This document shows positions 27,231-36,514 of a stretch of 64,000 nucleotides of DNA, in pieces. Within the stretch, counting starts at the first letter, position 1. Each line of letters begins with the position of its first letter. Made by a program: the position numbers and the translations under genes. Source of the stretch: Mobilitalea sibirica (GTDB lineage: Bacteria > Bacillota > Clostridia > Lachnospirales > Lachnospiraceae); the NCBI RefSeq assembly GCF_015999265.1, contig NZ_JAEAGR010000005.1, forward strand, positions 178,001-242,000, given 5' to 3'. The notes below the pieces were generated by a model, which was not told the origin of the DNA, made no database searches, and saw only the letters and a list, made by a program, of their open reading frames with translations.

Positions 27231-27276
27231 AAAAGTGCTACTAGGATAAAATATTAACATCCGAGTAGCACTTTTT
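27231..27276. terminator. Bidirectional hairpin terminator
   Basis: AAAAGTGCTACT (27231-27242) pairs with AGTAGCACTTTT (27264-27275), followed by more T. It terminates the PH-like gene. It lies before the convergent glutathione peroxidase gene. Confidence 0.75.
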
Positions 27277-27451
27277 CAGGAAAAGTATAATATACATTTT
27301 TACTTACTAGCTAAGTTACTATGATGGGAGTGGATCTATATAACTTTTATACATTGTAATCATCGACTTATCTATTATTTGTCTAAGGGTATATGTGAGC
27401 AATAGTGTAAACCAACAACACATTTGGAAGCTTATAATAAAGATGTTTTTA

Positions 27452-27997
27452 TTATAGTAACTCTTTGATTTTTTCTTCTACCACATACATGTCTTCCGTA
27501 GGCTCAAACCGTTCTACCAGATTACCGTTTCGATCAATCAAGAATTTTGTAAAATTCCATTTGATATCCGGTTTGCTTTTATAATCTGAATCAGCTTCAG
27601 ACAACATCTTATCAAGTACGGAAGTGAGAGGGTGTTCTTCATGAAAGCCGGAAAAACCTTTCGCATTCACAAGATATTTATAAAGAGGATGCGCATTTTC
27701 TCCGTTAACCTCAATTTTTGAAAAAATAGGGAAAGTTACCCCATAATTCGAATCACAGAAGCTATAGATTTCATCAATACTTCCGGGAGCCTGGTTACCG
27801 AACTGATTACAGGGAAAATCAAGTATTACAAAGCCGTCATTGGCATACTTTTCATATAAATCCTGTAGATCATCGTACTGTGGGGTAAAACCACACTGCG
27901 TTGCTGAATTGACAATTAACACAACATTACCTTCATACTCGGATAAGGATACTTCATTTCCGCTACGGTCTTTCGCTTTAAAATCATAAATATTCAT
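27452..27997 (-). CDS. Glutathione peroxidase family thiol peroxidase
   Basis: A 181-residue peroxidase of the thioredoxin fold that reduces hydroperoxides. In Clostridia it usually uses thioredoxin-like donors and not glutathione. The peroxidatic Cys is at 35 in SATQCGFTPQY, and the rest of the catalytic set is present: Gln in FPCNQFG and Trp in IKWNFTKFL. It is a Cys form, not a selenocysteine form. AAGGAGG lies directly before the start. It is a single-gene unit between two terminators. Confidence 0.9.
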   Translation of the reverse strand: MNIYDFKAKDRSGNEVSLSEYEGNVVLIVNSATQCGFTPQYDDLQDLYEKYANDGFVILDFPCNQFGNQAPGSIDEIYSFCDSNYGVTFPIFSKIEVNGENAHPLYKYLVNAKGFSGFHEEHPLTSVLDKMLSEADSDYKSKPDIKWNFTKFLIDRNGNLVERFEPTEDMYVVEEKIKELL

Positions 27998-28153
27998 TCA
28001 AAAATCCTCCTTGTCTATGTTAGCATTATATTTCTTTCATTTCGTTATAAAAATTGAATATTTAACTTATATTAATGAATATTATTAGTATTTATACAAT
28101 TATATTGTATACAATTTAAAATGCTTTGTCAACAGGTATTTTGGTATTTCATT

Positions 28154-28183
28154 AAAAAACACCCTGCTTATAAAGCAGAGTGT
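28154..28183 (-). terminator. Terminator of the CorC/HlyC-type gene
   Basis: Read on the minus strand, an 11-bp stem (28183-28173 with 28169-28159) and a 3-nt loop is followed by six T. It lies about 100 nt after the stop of the membrane protein gene. Confidence 0.75.
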
Positions 28184-28281
28184 TCGTATCTTATCATGTA
28201 TTTAGTTTTCATATAAAAACAAACGATAAAAGCAGTCTGGTAGCTGGAATAAGAGACAAGTTTAAGCACACAGTATGCTTT

Positions 28282-29562
28282 TTAATCCTCATCCTCATCC
28301 TCCTCATCCTCTTTTTTTAAGAGAATATGGACCTTATCAATCCGGTTCTTATCCACGGCTGCAACAGTAAACACTACATTATTATCCGTAACCGTCTCAC
28401 CCTCCTCGGGAAGATGGTCTAAGAGATATATAATATGTCCGGCGATCGAATCATAATCATCAGACTCCAGATTTAAGCCAAGACCTTCATTGATATCATC
28501 TAACTTTGTGTTTCCATCCACGATATACTCATACTCATTCACCACACGGATACTGTCTTCCTCATCATCGTCATATTCATCACGAATTTCTCCGACGATT
28601 TCTTCTAATAAATCTTCAATGGTAATAAGTCCCGCAGTAGCGCCGTACTCATCCAACACGATAGCAAGTGATATAGAATTTCGTCTCATCTCAATTAGGA
28701 GCTCCGAGGTTTTCTTGAATTCATAGGTAAAGTAGGGGTCCCTAAGAATGTCAACAATATTAAAATCTTCCTTTTCCCCGCTATAAAAGAAAACATCTTT
28801 TAGATTAACGATACCGATGACATTATCCCTGGTATCGGAATATACGGGCATTCGGGTATATTTATCTTCTGCAAAAGCCTGTACCAGTTCGTCATAGGTT
28901 AAATCAACACTGGCGAATGCCATATCAATTCTGGGTACCATGACATCTTTTGCTAGGGCATCTCCGAAATCAACCACGTTAGTTATCATTCTGCGTTCTT
29001 CGCTTTCTATAACACCCTCTTCATGACTGTAATCAAGTATAGTTCTTAATTCATTTTCTGTAATAGCAGAGGTCTTAGCTTTGGGATCAATGCGAAGTAA
29101 CTTCATAATTCCGATGCAGATGTTATTTATGATAAAAATAAATGGTGTCAGTAATACAGTCAGAAAATAAATAAAACCGGCAATTTTTAAAGATATTTTT
29201 TCTGCATAAATTGTAGACATTGATTTTGGTGTAATTTCACCAAAGATAAGGATAAACAAGGTAAGAAGACCGGTTACCAAGCTAATCCATTTGCTACCGA
29301 ATGCATCGTAAGCCATCTGCGTGGCTAAGGAGGATGCATATAAATTAACGATATTATTACCGATTAAGATAGCACTCAGCATCTTTCCCGGCTCTTCAAT
29401 CATTTTAAGTATTGTCCTTGCACCTTTTACATCGTCATCCGCAAGACTACGAATACGCAGCTTATTCACCGTGGTAAGCGCTGTTTCGGAACCTGAGAAA
29501 AATGCGGATGATATTAATAAGAAAGCCAATATAATCGGTCGCGCGACATCACTGGAATCCAA
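28282..29562 (-). CDS. CNNM/CorC-HlyC family membrane protein with CBS domains
   Basis: A 426-residue protein of the hemolysin-C/CorC type, thought to move or sense divalent metal ions such as magnesium. The N-terminal part (about 1-180) has four membrane helices and a SGSETALTTVNK motif typical of the DUF21/CNNM transport domain. Two CBS domains follow (about 200-330; VPRIDMAFASVDLTYDE and LIEMRRNSISLAIVLDEYGA). A C-terminal CorC_HlyC domain ends in a strongly acidic tail (KKEDEEDEDED). The start is TTG with AGGAGATGA upstream. A single gene with its own terminator. Confidence 0.85.
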   Translation of the reverse strand: MDSSDVARPIILAFLLISSAFFSGSETALTTVNKLRIRSLADDDVKGARTILKMIEEPGKMLSAILIGNNIVNLYASSLATQMAYDAFGSKWISLVTGLLTLFILIFGEITPKSMSTIYAEKISLKIAGFIYFLTVLLTPFIFIINNICIGIMKLLRIDPKAKTSAITENELRTILDYSHEEGVIESEERRMITNVVDFGDALAKDVMVPRIDMAFASVDLTYDELVQAFAEDKYTRMPVYSDTRDNVIGIVNLKDVFFYSGEKEDFNIVDILRDPYFTYEFKKTSELLIEMRRNSISLAIVLDEYGATAGLITIEDLLEEIVGEIRDEYDDDEEDSIRVVNEYEYIVDGNTKLDDINEGLGLNLESDDYDSIAGHIIYLLDHLPEEGETVTDNNVVFTVAAVDKNRIDKVHILLKKEDEEDEDED

Positions 29563-29975
29563 TAAATCATCTCCTAATGGTAAAAAATTAATTGTTAAAA
29601 AGCTATATTGCTTAATTTAACATATTACAGGAAGTATGTGCGAATGTCAAGTTTTAGGCATAATTTTCTATATAATTACATAGGTAGCATATTCTTTTAC
29701 TTAACTGGAGATCTTTGTTATTAGAATGGAACTAATATTATTTAGACATTACATAATTACAAAAATATGCTAGATTCATCACCGATATTTCCTGTTGTTT
29801 CTCTGAGAAATTTAGTGTATTATCAGCGATAGGGTAATGGTAAGTAGTCTTAAGTTATTAACATTGTTAGAACATGAAGATATTACATCCCTTATTGGTA
29901 TATAAAACATCAAGTTTACTCTAGTGGATTAGCGTGTGCCCTATGGATATTTGTACATACGGGCTGGAGGTATTA
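29563..29975. other. Intergenic region between divergent genes
   Basis: About 410 bases. The only clear signal is GGAGG at 29966-29970 for the next gene. I see no gene, hairpin or RNA element. Confidence 0.3.
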
Positions 29976-30575
29976 ATGAGAAAGAAGTCACATATTTCAC
30001 TTGCTAAGTTTCTTGTAAATGACATGAAGGTAAGAGATTTACATGAACATAAAAAAGCATTTTACATCGGAAGTATACTTCCGGATTTAAAACCATCTTT
30101 TTTTACAAAAAAGCATACTATTGATGAAACCTTTGACATTTTGATTGAGGAAATCAAGAAAATCACAATAGATTATGATGTTAATAAAGGTATTAACAGA
30201 TATTTTGCAAGACATCTGGGAGTAATAACCCATTATCTGGCGGATTATTGTACCTTTCCTCATAACAGTATATTTCAGGGTACTATGACGGATCATGTCT
30301 ATTACGAAAAGGATTTGAAGTATTCCCTTAAGGAATATGTGAAAAGTCCGAGTGCAGGGAGAAGCCGTACAACCGGAACGGTCTTCGTTACGGTCGATGA
30401 AATCATTCAAATGATTACAAAAATACATACGGAATATCTAAAAGCCAAAAAGGCAGTCAAAGAAGATATACGCTATATAGTGGAATTATGCCATAAGGTG
30501 GTAGATGCCGTTCTGCAATTTTTTGAAACAGCTCATAATAGTCATACCAATAAGATGCAGATTGCCGTTGGTTAA
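29976..30575 (+). CDS. Zinc-dependent phospholipase C-like protein
   Basis: A 199-residue protein with the S1/P1-nuclease-like helical fold of zinc-dependent phospholipases. The metal-ligand histidines and aspartates appear in the expected order: HISLAKFLVND at the start, then GSILPDLKPSF, and RHLGVITHYLADYCTFPHN near 95-115. No signal peptide is seen, unlike the secreted toxins, so it is probably cytoplasmic and acts on an unknown phosphoester. ATG 29976 follows GGAGG at 5 nt and is preferred to GTG 29934. A terminator hairpin follows. Confidence 0.75.
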   Translation: MRKKSHISLAKFLVNDMKVRDLHEHKKAFYIGSILPDLKPSFFTKKHTIDETFDILIEEIKKITIDYDVNKGINRYFARHLGVITHYLADYCTFPHNSIFQGTMTDHVYYEKDLKYSLKEYVKSPSAGRSRTTGTVFVTVDEIIQMITKIHTEYLKAKKAVKEDIRYIVELCHKVVDAVLQFFETAHNSHTNKMQIAVG

Positions 30576-30647
30576 AATCAAAGAGATTACCTAGAAGCAA
30601 AAAGGAAAGAGATCTAATTGGAGTAAAATATATAATAGTAAGCTTAT

Positions 30648-30683
30648 AACCCGTAAGGAAACCCGTTTTCTTACGGGTTTCTT
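30648..30683 (+). terminator. Hairpin terminator after the phospholipase-like gene
   Basis: AACCCGTAAG (30648-30657) pairs with CTTACGGGTT (30670-30679), followed by TCTTAT. The loop contains a second ACCCG. Confidence 0.75.
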
Positions 30684-30748
30684 ATAATCTAACAAGCAAC
30701 AAGATATGTTAAAACAGGATTTAACATGTGTAATTGTTTATAATTCTA

Positions 30749-30778
30749 TTGTACTTATCTTAAGCAAAATGGTATAAT
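30749..30778 (+). promoter_or_regulatory. Promoter candidate for the CoiA-like gene
   Basis: TTGTAC at 30749-30754 and TATAAT at 30773-30778 with an 18-nt spacer, about 55 nt upstream of the GTG start. Confidence 0.45.
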
Positions 30779-30833
30779 CTATGAAAATGTAATTCGCCTG
30801 ATAATCTTCAAGAAGGTAAGGGGGTGTCCGGTA

Positions 30834-31829
30834 GTGGAAAACTGTATCTATCAAGGGAAAATTATATGCACTTATGATCTTAAGGATGAGAGTGGATTTT
30901 ATTATGAGGATCTGGTTCTTGATTGGAAACAGGCAGCGGCTGACCGACAATTAAAATGCCAGGAATGCCAAGCCCCAGTCTATCTGGCAGCCGGACCTAT
31001 AAAGGAACCTTATTTCGCTCACTATGACCGGATGGAATGTGACTATAGTAGCGGCAATGAAACAGAGGAATTAAAGAAAGGAAAGCGACTTTTATACTCT
31101 GTGTTAAAGCGTAGTTTTCCGGAAGCAGATGTATTCGCCAGATACCGAATGTCTAACGGAATGTATAGTACCCTTTTTGTTAAATTGGTCGGTTATGAAG
31201 GGCTGGCATTTGATTATCGGTTATTAAATGACAGTCTGTCAAAATTCCAACTTCGTGATGCTTGTTATAAAGAGATGAATATAAAGCCGGTCTATGTTCT
31301 GGGGATAAAGCAGGATAAGGGCTTAAAACAGATTGATTGGTACCAGAATCTTCTGCAGACGTCGATGGGATATCTTGTTTTTCTTGACTCTCATAAGGAG
31401 AAGCTTACACTTAAGAAGAGTTATAGTTATAGGCTTGGACAGATGCGAAGGTTTATTAATTGTACCAGAACTTATTCGATAATAGAATTAACACTCAATT
31501 CAAATTACAGCTGGAATTGTGATTTTGAAGCTGAGTGTCATAAGGCTGAATTCTTAATACAAAAGGAAAAGGAAAAATATCAGAAGGAGAAGGACAATCT
31601 TCAAAGAGAGAAAGAGCGCTATCTACGGGAACAGAAAAAGCAGGAGAGGGATATGGAACAATATCACCGGGACATGACAGCGAAAAACCGTGAGAAGGTA
31701 AAAGGATATCAGGATTTAAATCCAATTCTTTTAGAGAAATGCAAGGCAATGATAAGAGAGGGAAATGCACATCTGGTATCTAAAAAATACTATGATGCAA
31801 TCATGTATGAGTTAGAAGAGAAAGGTTAG
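30834..31829 (+). CDS. CoiA-like competence protein
   Basis: A 331-residue protein resembling CoiA, a nuclease-fold protein needed for recombination during DNA uptake. The N-terminal zinc-binding pattern is LKCQECQAPVYLAAGP followed by EPYFAHYDRMEC. A domain near 90-170 matches the CoiA endonuclease region (ETEELKKGKRLLY, then a FPEADVFARYRM strand). The region 240-300 is a long charged coiled coil (KEKEKYQKEKDNLQREKERY). The start is GTG after GGGGGTG. No partner com genes are near, so natural transformation is not shown here. Confidence 0.7.
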   Translation: MENCIYQGKIICTYDLKDESGFYYEDLVLDWKQAAADRQLKCQECQAPVYLAAGPIKEPYFAHYDRMECDYSSGNETEELKKGKRLLYSVLKRSFPEADVFARYRMSNGMYSTLFVKLVGYEGLAFDYRLLNDSLSKFQLRDACYKEMNIKPVYVLGIKQDKGLKQIDWYQNLLQTSMGYLVFLDSHKEKLTLKKSYSYRLGQMRRFINCTRTYSIIELTLNSNYSWNCDFEAECHKAEFLIQKEKEKYQKEKDNLQREKERYLREQKKQERDMEQYHRDMTAKNREKVKGYQDLNPILLEKCKAMIREGNAHLVSKKYYDAIMYELEEKG

Positions 31830-32068
31830 ACGGGTTATTGTGATATTATAGAGGTCTCTCCCATAAGTAAAATATAGTTTTATGAGAAAGCTACTTAGTA
31901 TGAAAAGATTGAAACATAAGATGAAATAGAAGAAGCTACAGAAGAAACATTAAGCAAAAATACATAAAAAAGTAATCTAAAAAAGTAACATAAAAAGTAA
32001 TATGGAAATGTACATAATAAAATACAGATAATAACGATAATAAAATACCATGAGAGGATGTCGGGATA

Positions 32069-32545
32069 ATGGCAATTGATAAGGTAAGAGACTATTTGCG
32101 AAGATGGAATAGGGACCAGGATATTATGGAATTTGATACCTCCAGCGCAACGGTTGAGAAAGCTTCAGAGGTTTTAGGCGTGGAGCCTGCTAAAATAGCG
32201 AAGACCCTATCCTTTAAAAACGGAGAAGAAGCTTTGCTGATTGTAGCAGCAGGGGATACCAAGATTGATAACGGAAAATTCAAGGAAACATTTAAATCTA
32301 AGGCAAAAATGCTGACGCCGGAGGAAACATTGTCTTATACCGGACATGCCATAGGGGGTGTCTGCCCCTTTGGATTAAAGCAAGAGCTTCCCATATACTT
32401 AGATATCTCTTTAAAAAGATTTGATGCGGTCTACCCGGCATGCGGTAGCAGCAATTCTGCGATAAAGCTGACCTGTGAGGAGCTGGAGGAGTATTCAAAT
32501 AGCACGAGATGGATAGATGTCTGCAAAGGTTGGCAGGAAGCATAA
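32069..32545 (+). CDS. ybaK: YbaK/EbsC-type aminoacyl-tRNA deacylase
   Basis: A 158-residue enzyme that hydrolyses mischarged tRNA (Cys-, Ala- or Pro-tRNA substrates in the family). The signatures are TSSATVEKASEVLGVEPAKI at the N-terminus, AKTLSFKNGEEALLIVAAGD with the family Lys, and GGVCPFGLKQELPIYLD. The C-terminal GSSNSAIKLTCEELEE completes the fold. The length fits the family (about 155-165). GAGAGGATG lies before the ATG. It stands alone between an AT-rich gap and a convergent HD gene. Confidence 0.88.
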   Translation: MAIDKVRDYLRRWNRDQDIMEFDTSSATVEKASEVLGVEPAKIAKTLSFKNGEEALLIVAAGDTKIDNGKFKETFKSKAKMLTPEETLSYTGHAIGGVCPFGLKQELPIYLDISLKRFDAVYPACGSSNSAIKLTCEELEEYSNSTRWIDVCKGWQEA

Positions 32546-32567
32546 TCCTGCCAACGAAGTATAGAAT

Positions 32568-33227
32568 TTATAATACCTTTTGGTTATTAATAATTAATTC
32601 AAATCTCATATCAAGTCGATTCGCAGCTTTTTTACAAAGCAACATTCTGCCCATGAATATCTCAAAATAATCCATAACCGGGCTGATAGAGGTGTCTATG
32701 GTGAGGATTAATCGAAAGGCTTTTTTATCACTGCTGATATCAACCTCTGATTTTTCAACGGCATAGTTTACTCTGTCATGAATATCGAAAGTGGCAAGAT
32801 CACGGTTACGAACACGGCTACGCCTTACATCGGTTTTATCAGCAAGAATCAGAGCTGCGGCAATTGGATTAACCGGCACTGCAGTACCTTCATCATGATT
32901 TCCGATAGCGGAGATAATCGTGGATATCTCTTCCGGGGAGACACCTAATTGATCCAGTAGACGAAAAGCCATAACCGCCCCACTTTGCGCATGATCGTCA
33001 CGGTTAACAACGTTGCCGATATCATGCATATATCCGGCTATTTTAGCCAGTTCAATTTCTCTATCAGAATAATTTAGTGTTTGTAGAATATATCCGGCTA
33101 TCTCAGCTACCTTTGATACATGAGCCAGGCTATGATCCGTATAACCAAGAGCAGCCAATGCTTCATCTGCTTTCTTGATGTATGTTTTGATTGCTTCATT
33201 TTGTTTAATATCCTTAAATGTTATCAT
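32568..33227 (-). CDS. HD domain phosphohydrolase
   Basis: A metal-dependent HD-superfamily protein of 219 residues. Motifs in order: HSLAHVSKVAEIAGYIL, the HD pair in AGYMHDIGNVVNRDDHA, IGNHDE, and a final Asp in LADKTDVRRSRVR. These make the two-metal site of a phosphomonoesterase or nucleotidase. Substrate unknown. ATG 33227 starts at MITFKDI, as I recall for relatives; ATG 33293 would add 22 residues but has no ribosome binding site. Convergent with ybaK; no terminator is seen in the 22-nt gap. Confidence 0.83.
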   Translation of the reverse strand: MITFKDIKQNEAIKTYIKKADEALAALGYTDHSLAHVSKVAEIAGYILQTLNYSDREIELAKIAGYMHDIGNVVNRDDHAQSGAVMAFRLLDQLGVSPEEISTIISAIGNHDEGTAVPVNPIAAALILADKTDVRRSRVRNRDLATFDIHDRVNYAVEKSEVDISSDKKAFRLILTIDTSISPVMDYFEIFMGRMLLCKKAANRLDMRFELIINNQKVL

Positions 33228-33718
33228 GTCTGGGTTACCTACTCTTTCTTTTATGATTATATTACTACTTTCTTTTACTTGTAAAAACCACATGTTATAT
33301 ACGGTTATTCATAAGCTGATTACGATTACTATACTGCATAACTGCATAAAGTTAATTTATGATTTAACATTTATAGTTGGAATGGAAGCTCGTAGATGAA
33401 ATGTATAAGATTTTTTTAGACCTAACATTTTCACCTAAAGCAATGGATACCATCTTTTGTTTGACTTGTTGATCATTTTACTCAACTGTTTCTTTATGAA
33501 TGAATTGACTTATAGTATCCTTAATATGAGATCTAGTATTAACAACATCTAGTTTACAATATGTCATAATAGTTTACAAGAAAATTCCAATTTATCTTTG
33601 ATAAAACAACTCTTTAAAATATTTAACACATTTCTAATGCAATTTTAAGACATTACTGGTAAAATATGTTTGATGGTTTTTTAAACAGGTTGTAACTAAA
33701 AAACAGGAGGAACAGGGT
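33228..33718. other. Upstream region of the ABC transporter with a direct repeat
   Basis: A long AT-rich gap. TAGTTTACAA occurs at 33550-33559 and 33570-33579, exactly 20 bp apart, which could be a response-regulator site. TAAAAT at about 33660 is a possible -10 box. AGGAGGAA precedes the ATPase gene. No gene was seen. Confidence 0.35.
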
Positions 33719-34621
33719 ATGGAATATGTACTACAGACCAAAGGTTTAACGAAAAGATTTGGGAATAAGGCAGCGGTTAATAATGTCAATCTTAATGTAA
33801 AAAAAGGTGACATCTATGGTTTTATCGGTAAGAATGGTGCAGGAAAGACAACTCTGATACGTCTGGTATCCGGTCTGGCAAGACCAAATGAAGGTAGTAT
33901 TAAGTTGTTTGAAAGTGAAAATCTTGATAATGAAAGAAGAAAGACCGGAACTATGATTGAGAATCCGGCAGTTTTCCCCGGACTTACTGCGAAACAAAAC
34001 CTTCATTATTATTGCCGATTGTTAGGACTTGATCCCAGTACTACCATTGATGAGATGCTTCGCTTGGTAGGGCTTGAGGATACGGGAAGAAAAAAGGCGA
34101 AAAACTTCTCTCTTGGCATGAAGCAGCGTTTGGCAATAGCCATAGCCCTACTGGATGACCCGGAATTCTTAATGCTTGATGAGCCGATTAACGGACTTGA
34201 TCCGACCGGGATTAAAGAAATCAGAGAATTGGTATTAAAGCTTAACAAGGAGAAAAGTATTACGATACTAATTTCCAGTCATATTCTTGGAGAGCTTTCT
34301 AAGATTGCTACCCGTTATGGTATTATCAATAATGGTGTTATGGTAGATGAGTTCACCAAGGAAGAGTTGCTTCATCGATGCGTCGGTGAATTAGAGGTAA
34401 AAGTAGATCTGGTTAATAAAGCTATTGAGATTTTATCAAAGCTTTCGCAGGTACCCAACTATAGGGTGATTGATGATAATACAATCCGATTTGTGAATGA
34501 ACCGGATAAGGCAGGAATGATTAACACAGAGTTGGCGAAGAATGGGATTACAATCATGTCTTCTTCTGTGGTTGGGCAGGATTTGGAGGATTACTTCATG
34601 CAATTAATGGAGAATAAATAA
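33719..34621 (+). CDS. ABC transporter ATP-binding protein (bacitracin/lantibiotic-immunity type)
   Basis: A 300-residue ATPase. Walker A GKNGAGKTT lies near 38-46, the signature FSLGMKQRLAIA near 135-146, and Walker B FLMLDEP near 153-159, followed by ISSHILGEL. The first region TKGLTKRFGNKAAVNNVNL is typical. The extra 80-residue C-terminal domain is usual for the exporter type that protects against peptide antibiotics. A short-chain permease follows after 35 nt. AGGAGG precedes the start. The exported substrate is unknown; peptide or drug export is a family inference. Confidence 0.87.
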   Translation: MEYVLQTKGLTKRFGNKAAVNNVNLNVKKGDIYGFIGKNGAGKTTLIRLVSGLARPNEGSIKLFESENLDNERRKTGTMIENPAVFPGLTAKQNLHYYCRLLGLDPSTTIDEMLRLVGLEDTGRKKAKNFSLGMKQRLAIAIALLDDPEFLMLDEPINGLDPTGIKEIRELVLKLNKEKSITILISSHILGELSKIATRYGIINNGVMVDEFTKEELLHRCVGELEVKVDLVNKAIEILSKLSQVPNYRVIDDNTIRFVNEPDKAGMINTELAKNGITIMSSSVVGQDLEDYFMQLMENK

Positions 34622-34656
34622 ATAGATGTAAAGATTAATTTAGACGGAGGATTATT

Positions 34657-35427
34657 ATGTTAAGATTATTACGTTCTGATTTTTATCGGTTATTTCGAAG
34701 CAAATCGTTATATATCTGTGCTCTTGTAGCAGGCCTTCTTATGATAGGAAGTGCATATATGGTGAAGTGGGGAAGTAGGGTTAGTGAAGAAATTGTATTT
34801 TCATATAAAGATGGTCTTTCCTATGGATTGATGGCGTTTAACGGAGGAGATGTGCATCTGTTTATGGCTATCTTTATATCGATCTTCGTCACTGCGGAAT
34901 TTACGTATGGTACCATGAAAAATACGGTATCCAAGGGTTTTTCTAAGATTATGATATATTTGTCTAAATTCATTACTGCTTGTGTGGCCTCATATTTTTT
35001 AATTCTTGTTATGTTTGTTGCCGGTTTGGTATCTGGAACATTAATCACCGGTGAAGTAGGCAGTTTTACCGGAAGCTTTGCTCTTCATGCCTTAAGAATG
35101 GTCGGTATTGAGCTTTTGTTACATGCTGCCTTATCATCCATACTAGTAATGGTGGCTATGATTATTCGTAACGGCGGAGGTACCATGGCAGTTAATATTA
35201 TCGCAATTGTTACTGTCGGTCCGGTAATCTATCAGCTGTTGGAGCTTTTCTTTGACCATAGAATTGAGTTTACGAAGTATAGTCTTAGAAACAATGTCAT
35301 GTTATATAATGCAATTATGGCTCCGCCAATGGAGGACATACTTCGTTCCATCCTGGTCGGCATCTGTTTCTTGGTAGTTACTTTAGCAATTGGGATTTTA
35401 GCATTTAAGAATTCAGATGTGAAATAG
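34657..35427 (+). CDS. ABC transporter permease (ABC-2-like)
   Basis: A 256-residue membrane protein with six predicted helices (about 18-35, 60-80, 105-130, 145-170, 180-205 and 228-248). It begins LRLLRSDFYRLFRSKSLYIC, the amphipathic start of ABC-2 type permeases. It partners with the preceding ATPase: same strand, 35 nt apart, GGAGG before its start. A terminator follows. The pair forms a half-size transporter, presumably a homodimer. Confidence 0.8.
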   Translation: MLRLLRSDFYRLFRSKSLYICALVAGLLMIGSAYMVKWGSRVSEEIVFSYKDGLSYGLMAFNGGDVHLFMAIFISIFVTAEFTYGTMKNTVSKGFSKIMIYLSKFITACVASYFLILVMFVAGLVSGTLITGEVGSFTGSFALHALRMVGIELLLHAALSSILVMVAMIIRNGGGTMAVNIIAIVTVGPVIYQLLELFFDHRIEFTKYSLRNNVMLYNAIMAPPMEDILRSILVGICFLVVTLAIGILAFKNSDVK

Positions 35428-35442
35428 GATATCATGCTGAAA

Positions 35443-35522
35443 AAAGACCTCTTTTATGAAGAATATTCAACGTAGTCTTTTCTAAGACTTACATTTATAT
35501 GGGCTTCATATCAGAGGTCTTT
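35443..35522. terminator. Long hairpin terminator between convergent genes
   Basis: AAAGACCTCT (35443-35452) pairs with AGAGGTCTTT (35513-35522), extended inward by ATGAAG/CTTCAT. It is shared by the ABC permease and the convergent flavin reductase gene. Confidence 0.65.
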
Positions 35523-35601
35523 ATTAAAAATGGCATAACTTAAATAATTTATGCATGTATTTTTTATTCCTGTATTTATAGTAGGGTAGTATAAAATGTT
35601 T

Positions 35602-36123
35602 TTATATCTGTTTTCTTTTGAATACCTGTGTGATTTCCGCAATATAAAGGGTATGATTATCCCCGTTGGCATACCAGGTATTTTTTAACTTTTCATCTAA
35701 CAGCCCGTCGGTAATCAGAGGCTGTTTAAATAATTTCTTACAGATCATAACCAGATTAGCCTCATCAAAAAACGGAGTTTCATGAGCATCTACCACGGTT
35801 AATCCTGACTTTGCTATTTTATCTTCATTTCTACCTGAGACGGTACCCAGATAATTTAAGACTTTTTTATATTGCTTATCAAAAAAGCTTAGGGAGAAGG
35901 TCTCCTCCCGGTCTACAAATTCTTTCGTATAACGTTGTGGTCGAATTACAATAAAGGCTACATTTTTACCATACATCACGCCAAGGCCGCCCCAGGAAGC
36001 AGTCATGGTATTTACTTTTTCCTCATTCCCGGCAGTTACAAGCATCCATTCCTTCCCTATCAGTTGAAATGGATTTTTTCTTAATGCTTCCGGAGATATC
36101 TCTTTAAAATCATTCATTTTCAT
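35602..36123 (-). CDS. Flavin reductase-like domain protein
   Basis: A 173-residue FMN-binding split-barrel protein. MTASWGGLGVMYGKNVAFIVIRPQRYT is the FMN-binding hallmark, followed by FSLSFF and a GRNEDKIAKSGL segment. Members reduce flavin with NAD(P)H for a partner or act as small flavin stores. Three ATG codons cluster at the start; ATG 36123 has AGGAAGG just upstream. Single gene. An exact role cannot be read from the sequence. Confidence 0.82.
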   Translation of the reverse strand: MKMNDFKEISPEALRKNPFQLIGKEWMLVTAGNEEKVNTMTASWGGLGVMYGKNVAFIVIRPQRYTKEFVDREETFSLSFFDKQYKKVLNYLGTVSGRNEDKIAKSGLTVVDAHETPFFDEANLVMICKKLFKQPLITDGLLDEKLKNTWYANGDNHTLYIAEITQVFKRKQI

Positions 36124-36126
36124 CAT

Positions 36127-36514
36127 CCTTCCTAGATTGCTATTATTTGTATTATACGTTATATCTTTTAAGGTTGCAACAAAGCAATTATTTTCAATAA
36201 TCTTTCCATTTTTAATCCATAAAAATCATAATAGATTCAGTTTTTAAAATCCAATTCTATGATTTTTAGGTTAACTTTTGCTCTAGGTGGACTTAATTAT
36301 TACTAGGTAAACTTTATTCGTAGTGTACACCTGTCTTAACGGTGATATAAGAGCGTTTATCTATTTTTTTCAGTTACTCATAGATTTTACCGATAAAAAA
36401 ATTGTGAACAGATGTAGCCTTAAAACTACATTCTATTCACAATTTTTATTATTTATATATCTTAAGAGTGTTTTAGAATTTAGGAAATTACAAAATTTAT
36501 ATTATTGAATGGTA
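36127..36514. other. Gap between flavin reductase and glmS
   Basis: About 390 bases, no gene. It contains the upstream region of the flavin reductase gene and the terminator of glmS, listed separately. Confidence 0.4.
36396..36447 (-). terminator. Terminator downstream of glmS
   Basis: On the minus strand TTCACAATTTTT (pairing 36396-36407 with 36436-36447, extended by CTACAT/ATGTAG) is followed by a T-run. It lies about 70 nt past the glmS stop. Confidence 0.65.

Noticed and set aside
27452..27997. Selenocysteine form of glutathione peroxidase
   Set aside because: The active-site codon is a normal Cys codon, with no in-frame TGA.
31905..32060. AT-rich AAAAAGTAA-type repeats before ybaK
   Set aside because: Irregular low-complexity DNA with no constant unit length; no CRISPR-like spacing.
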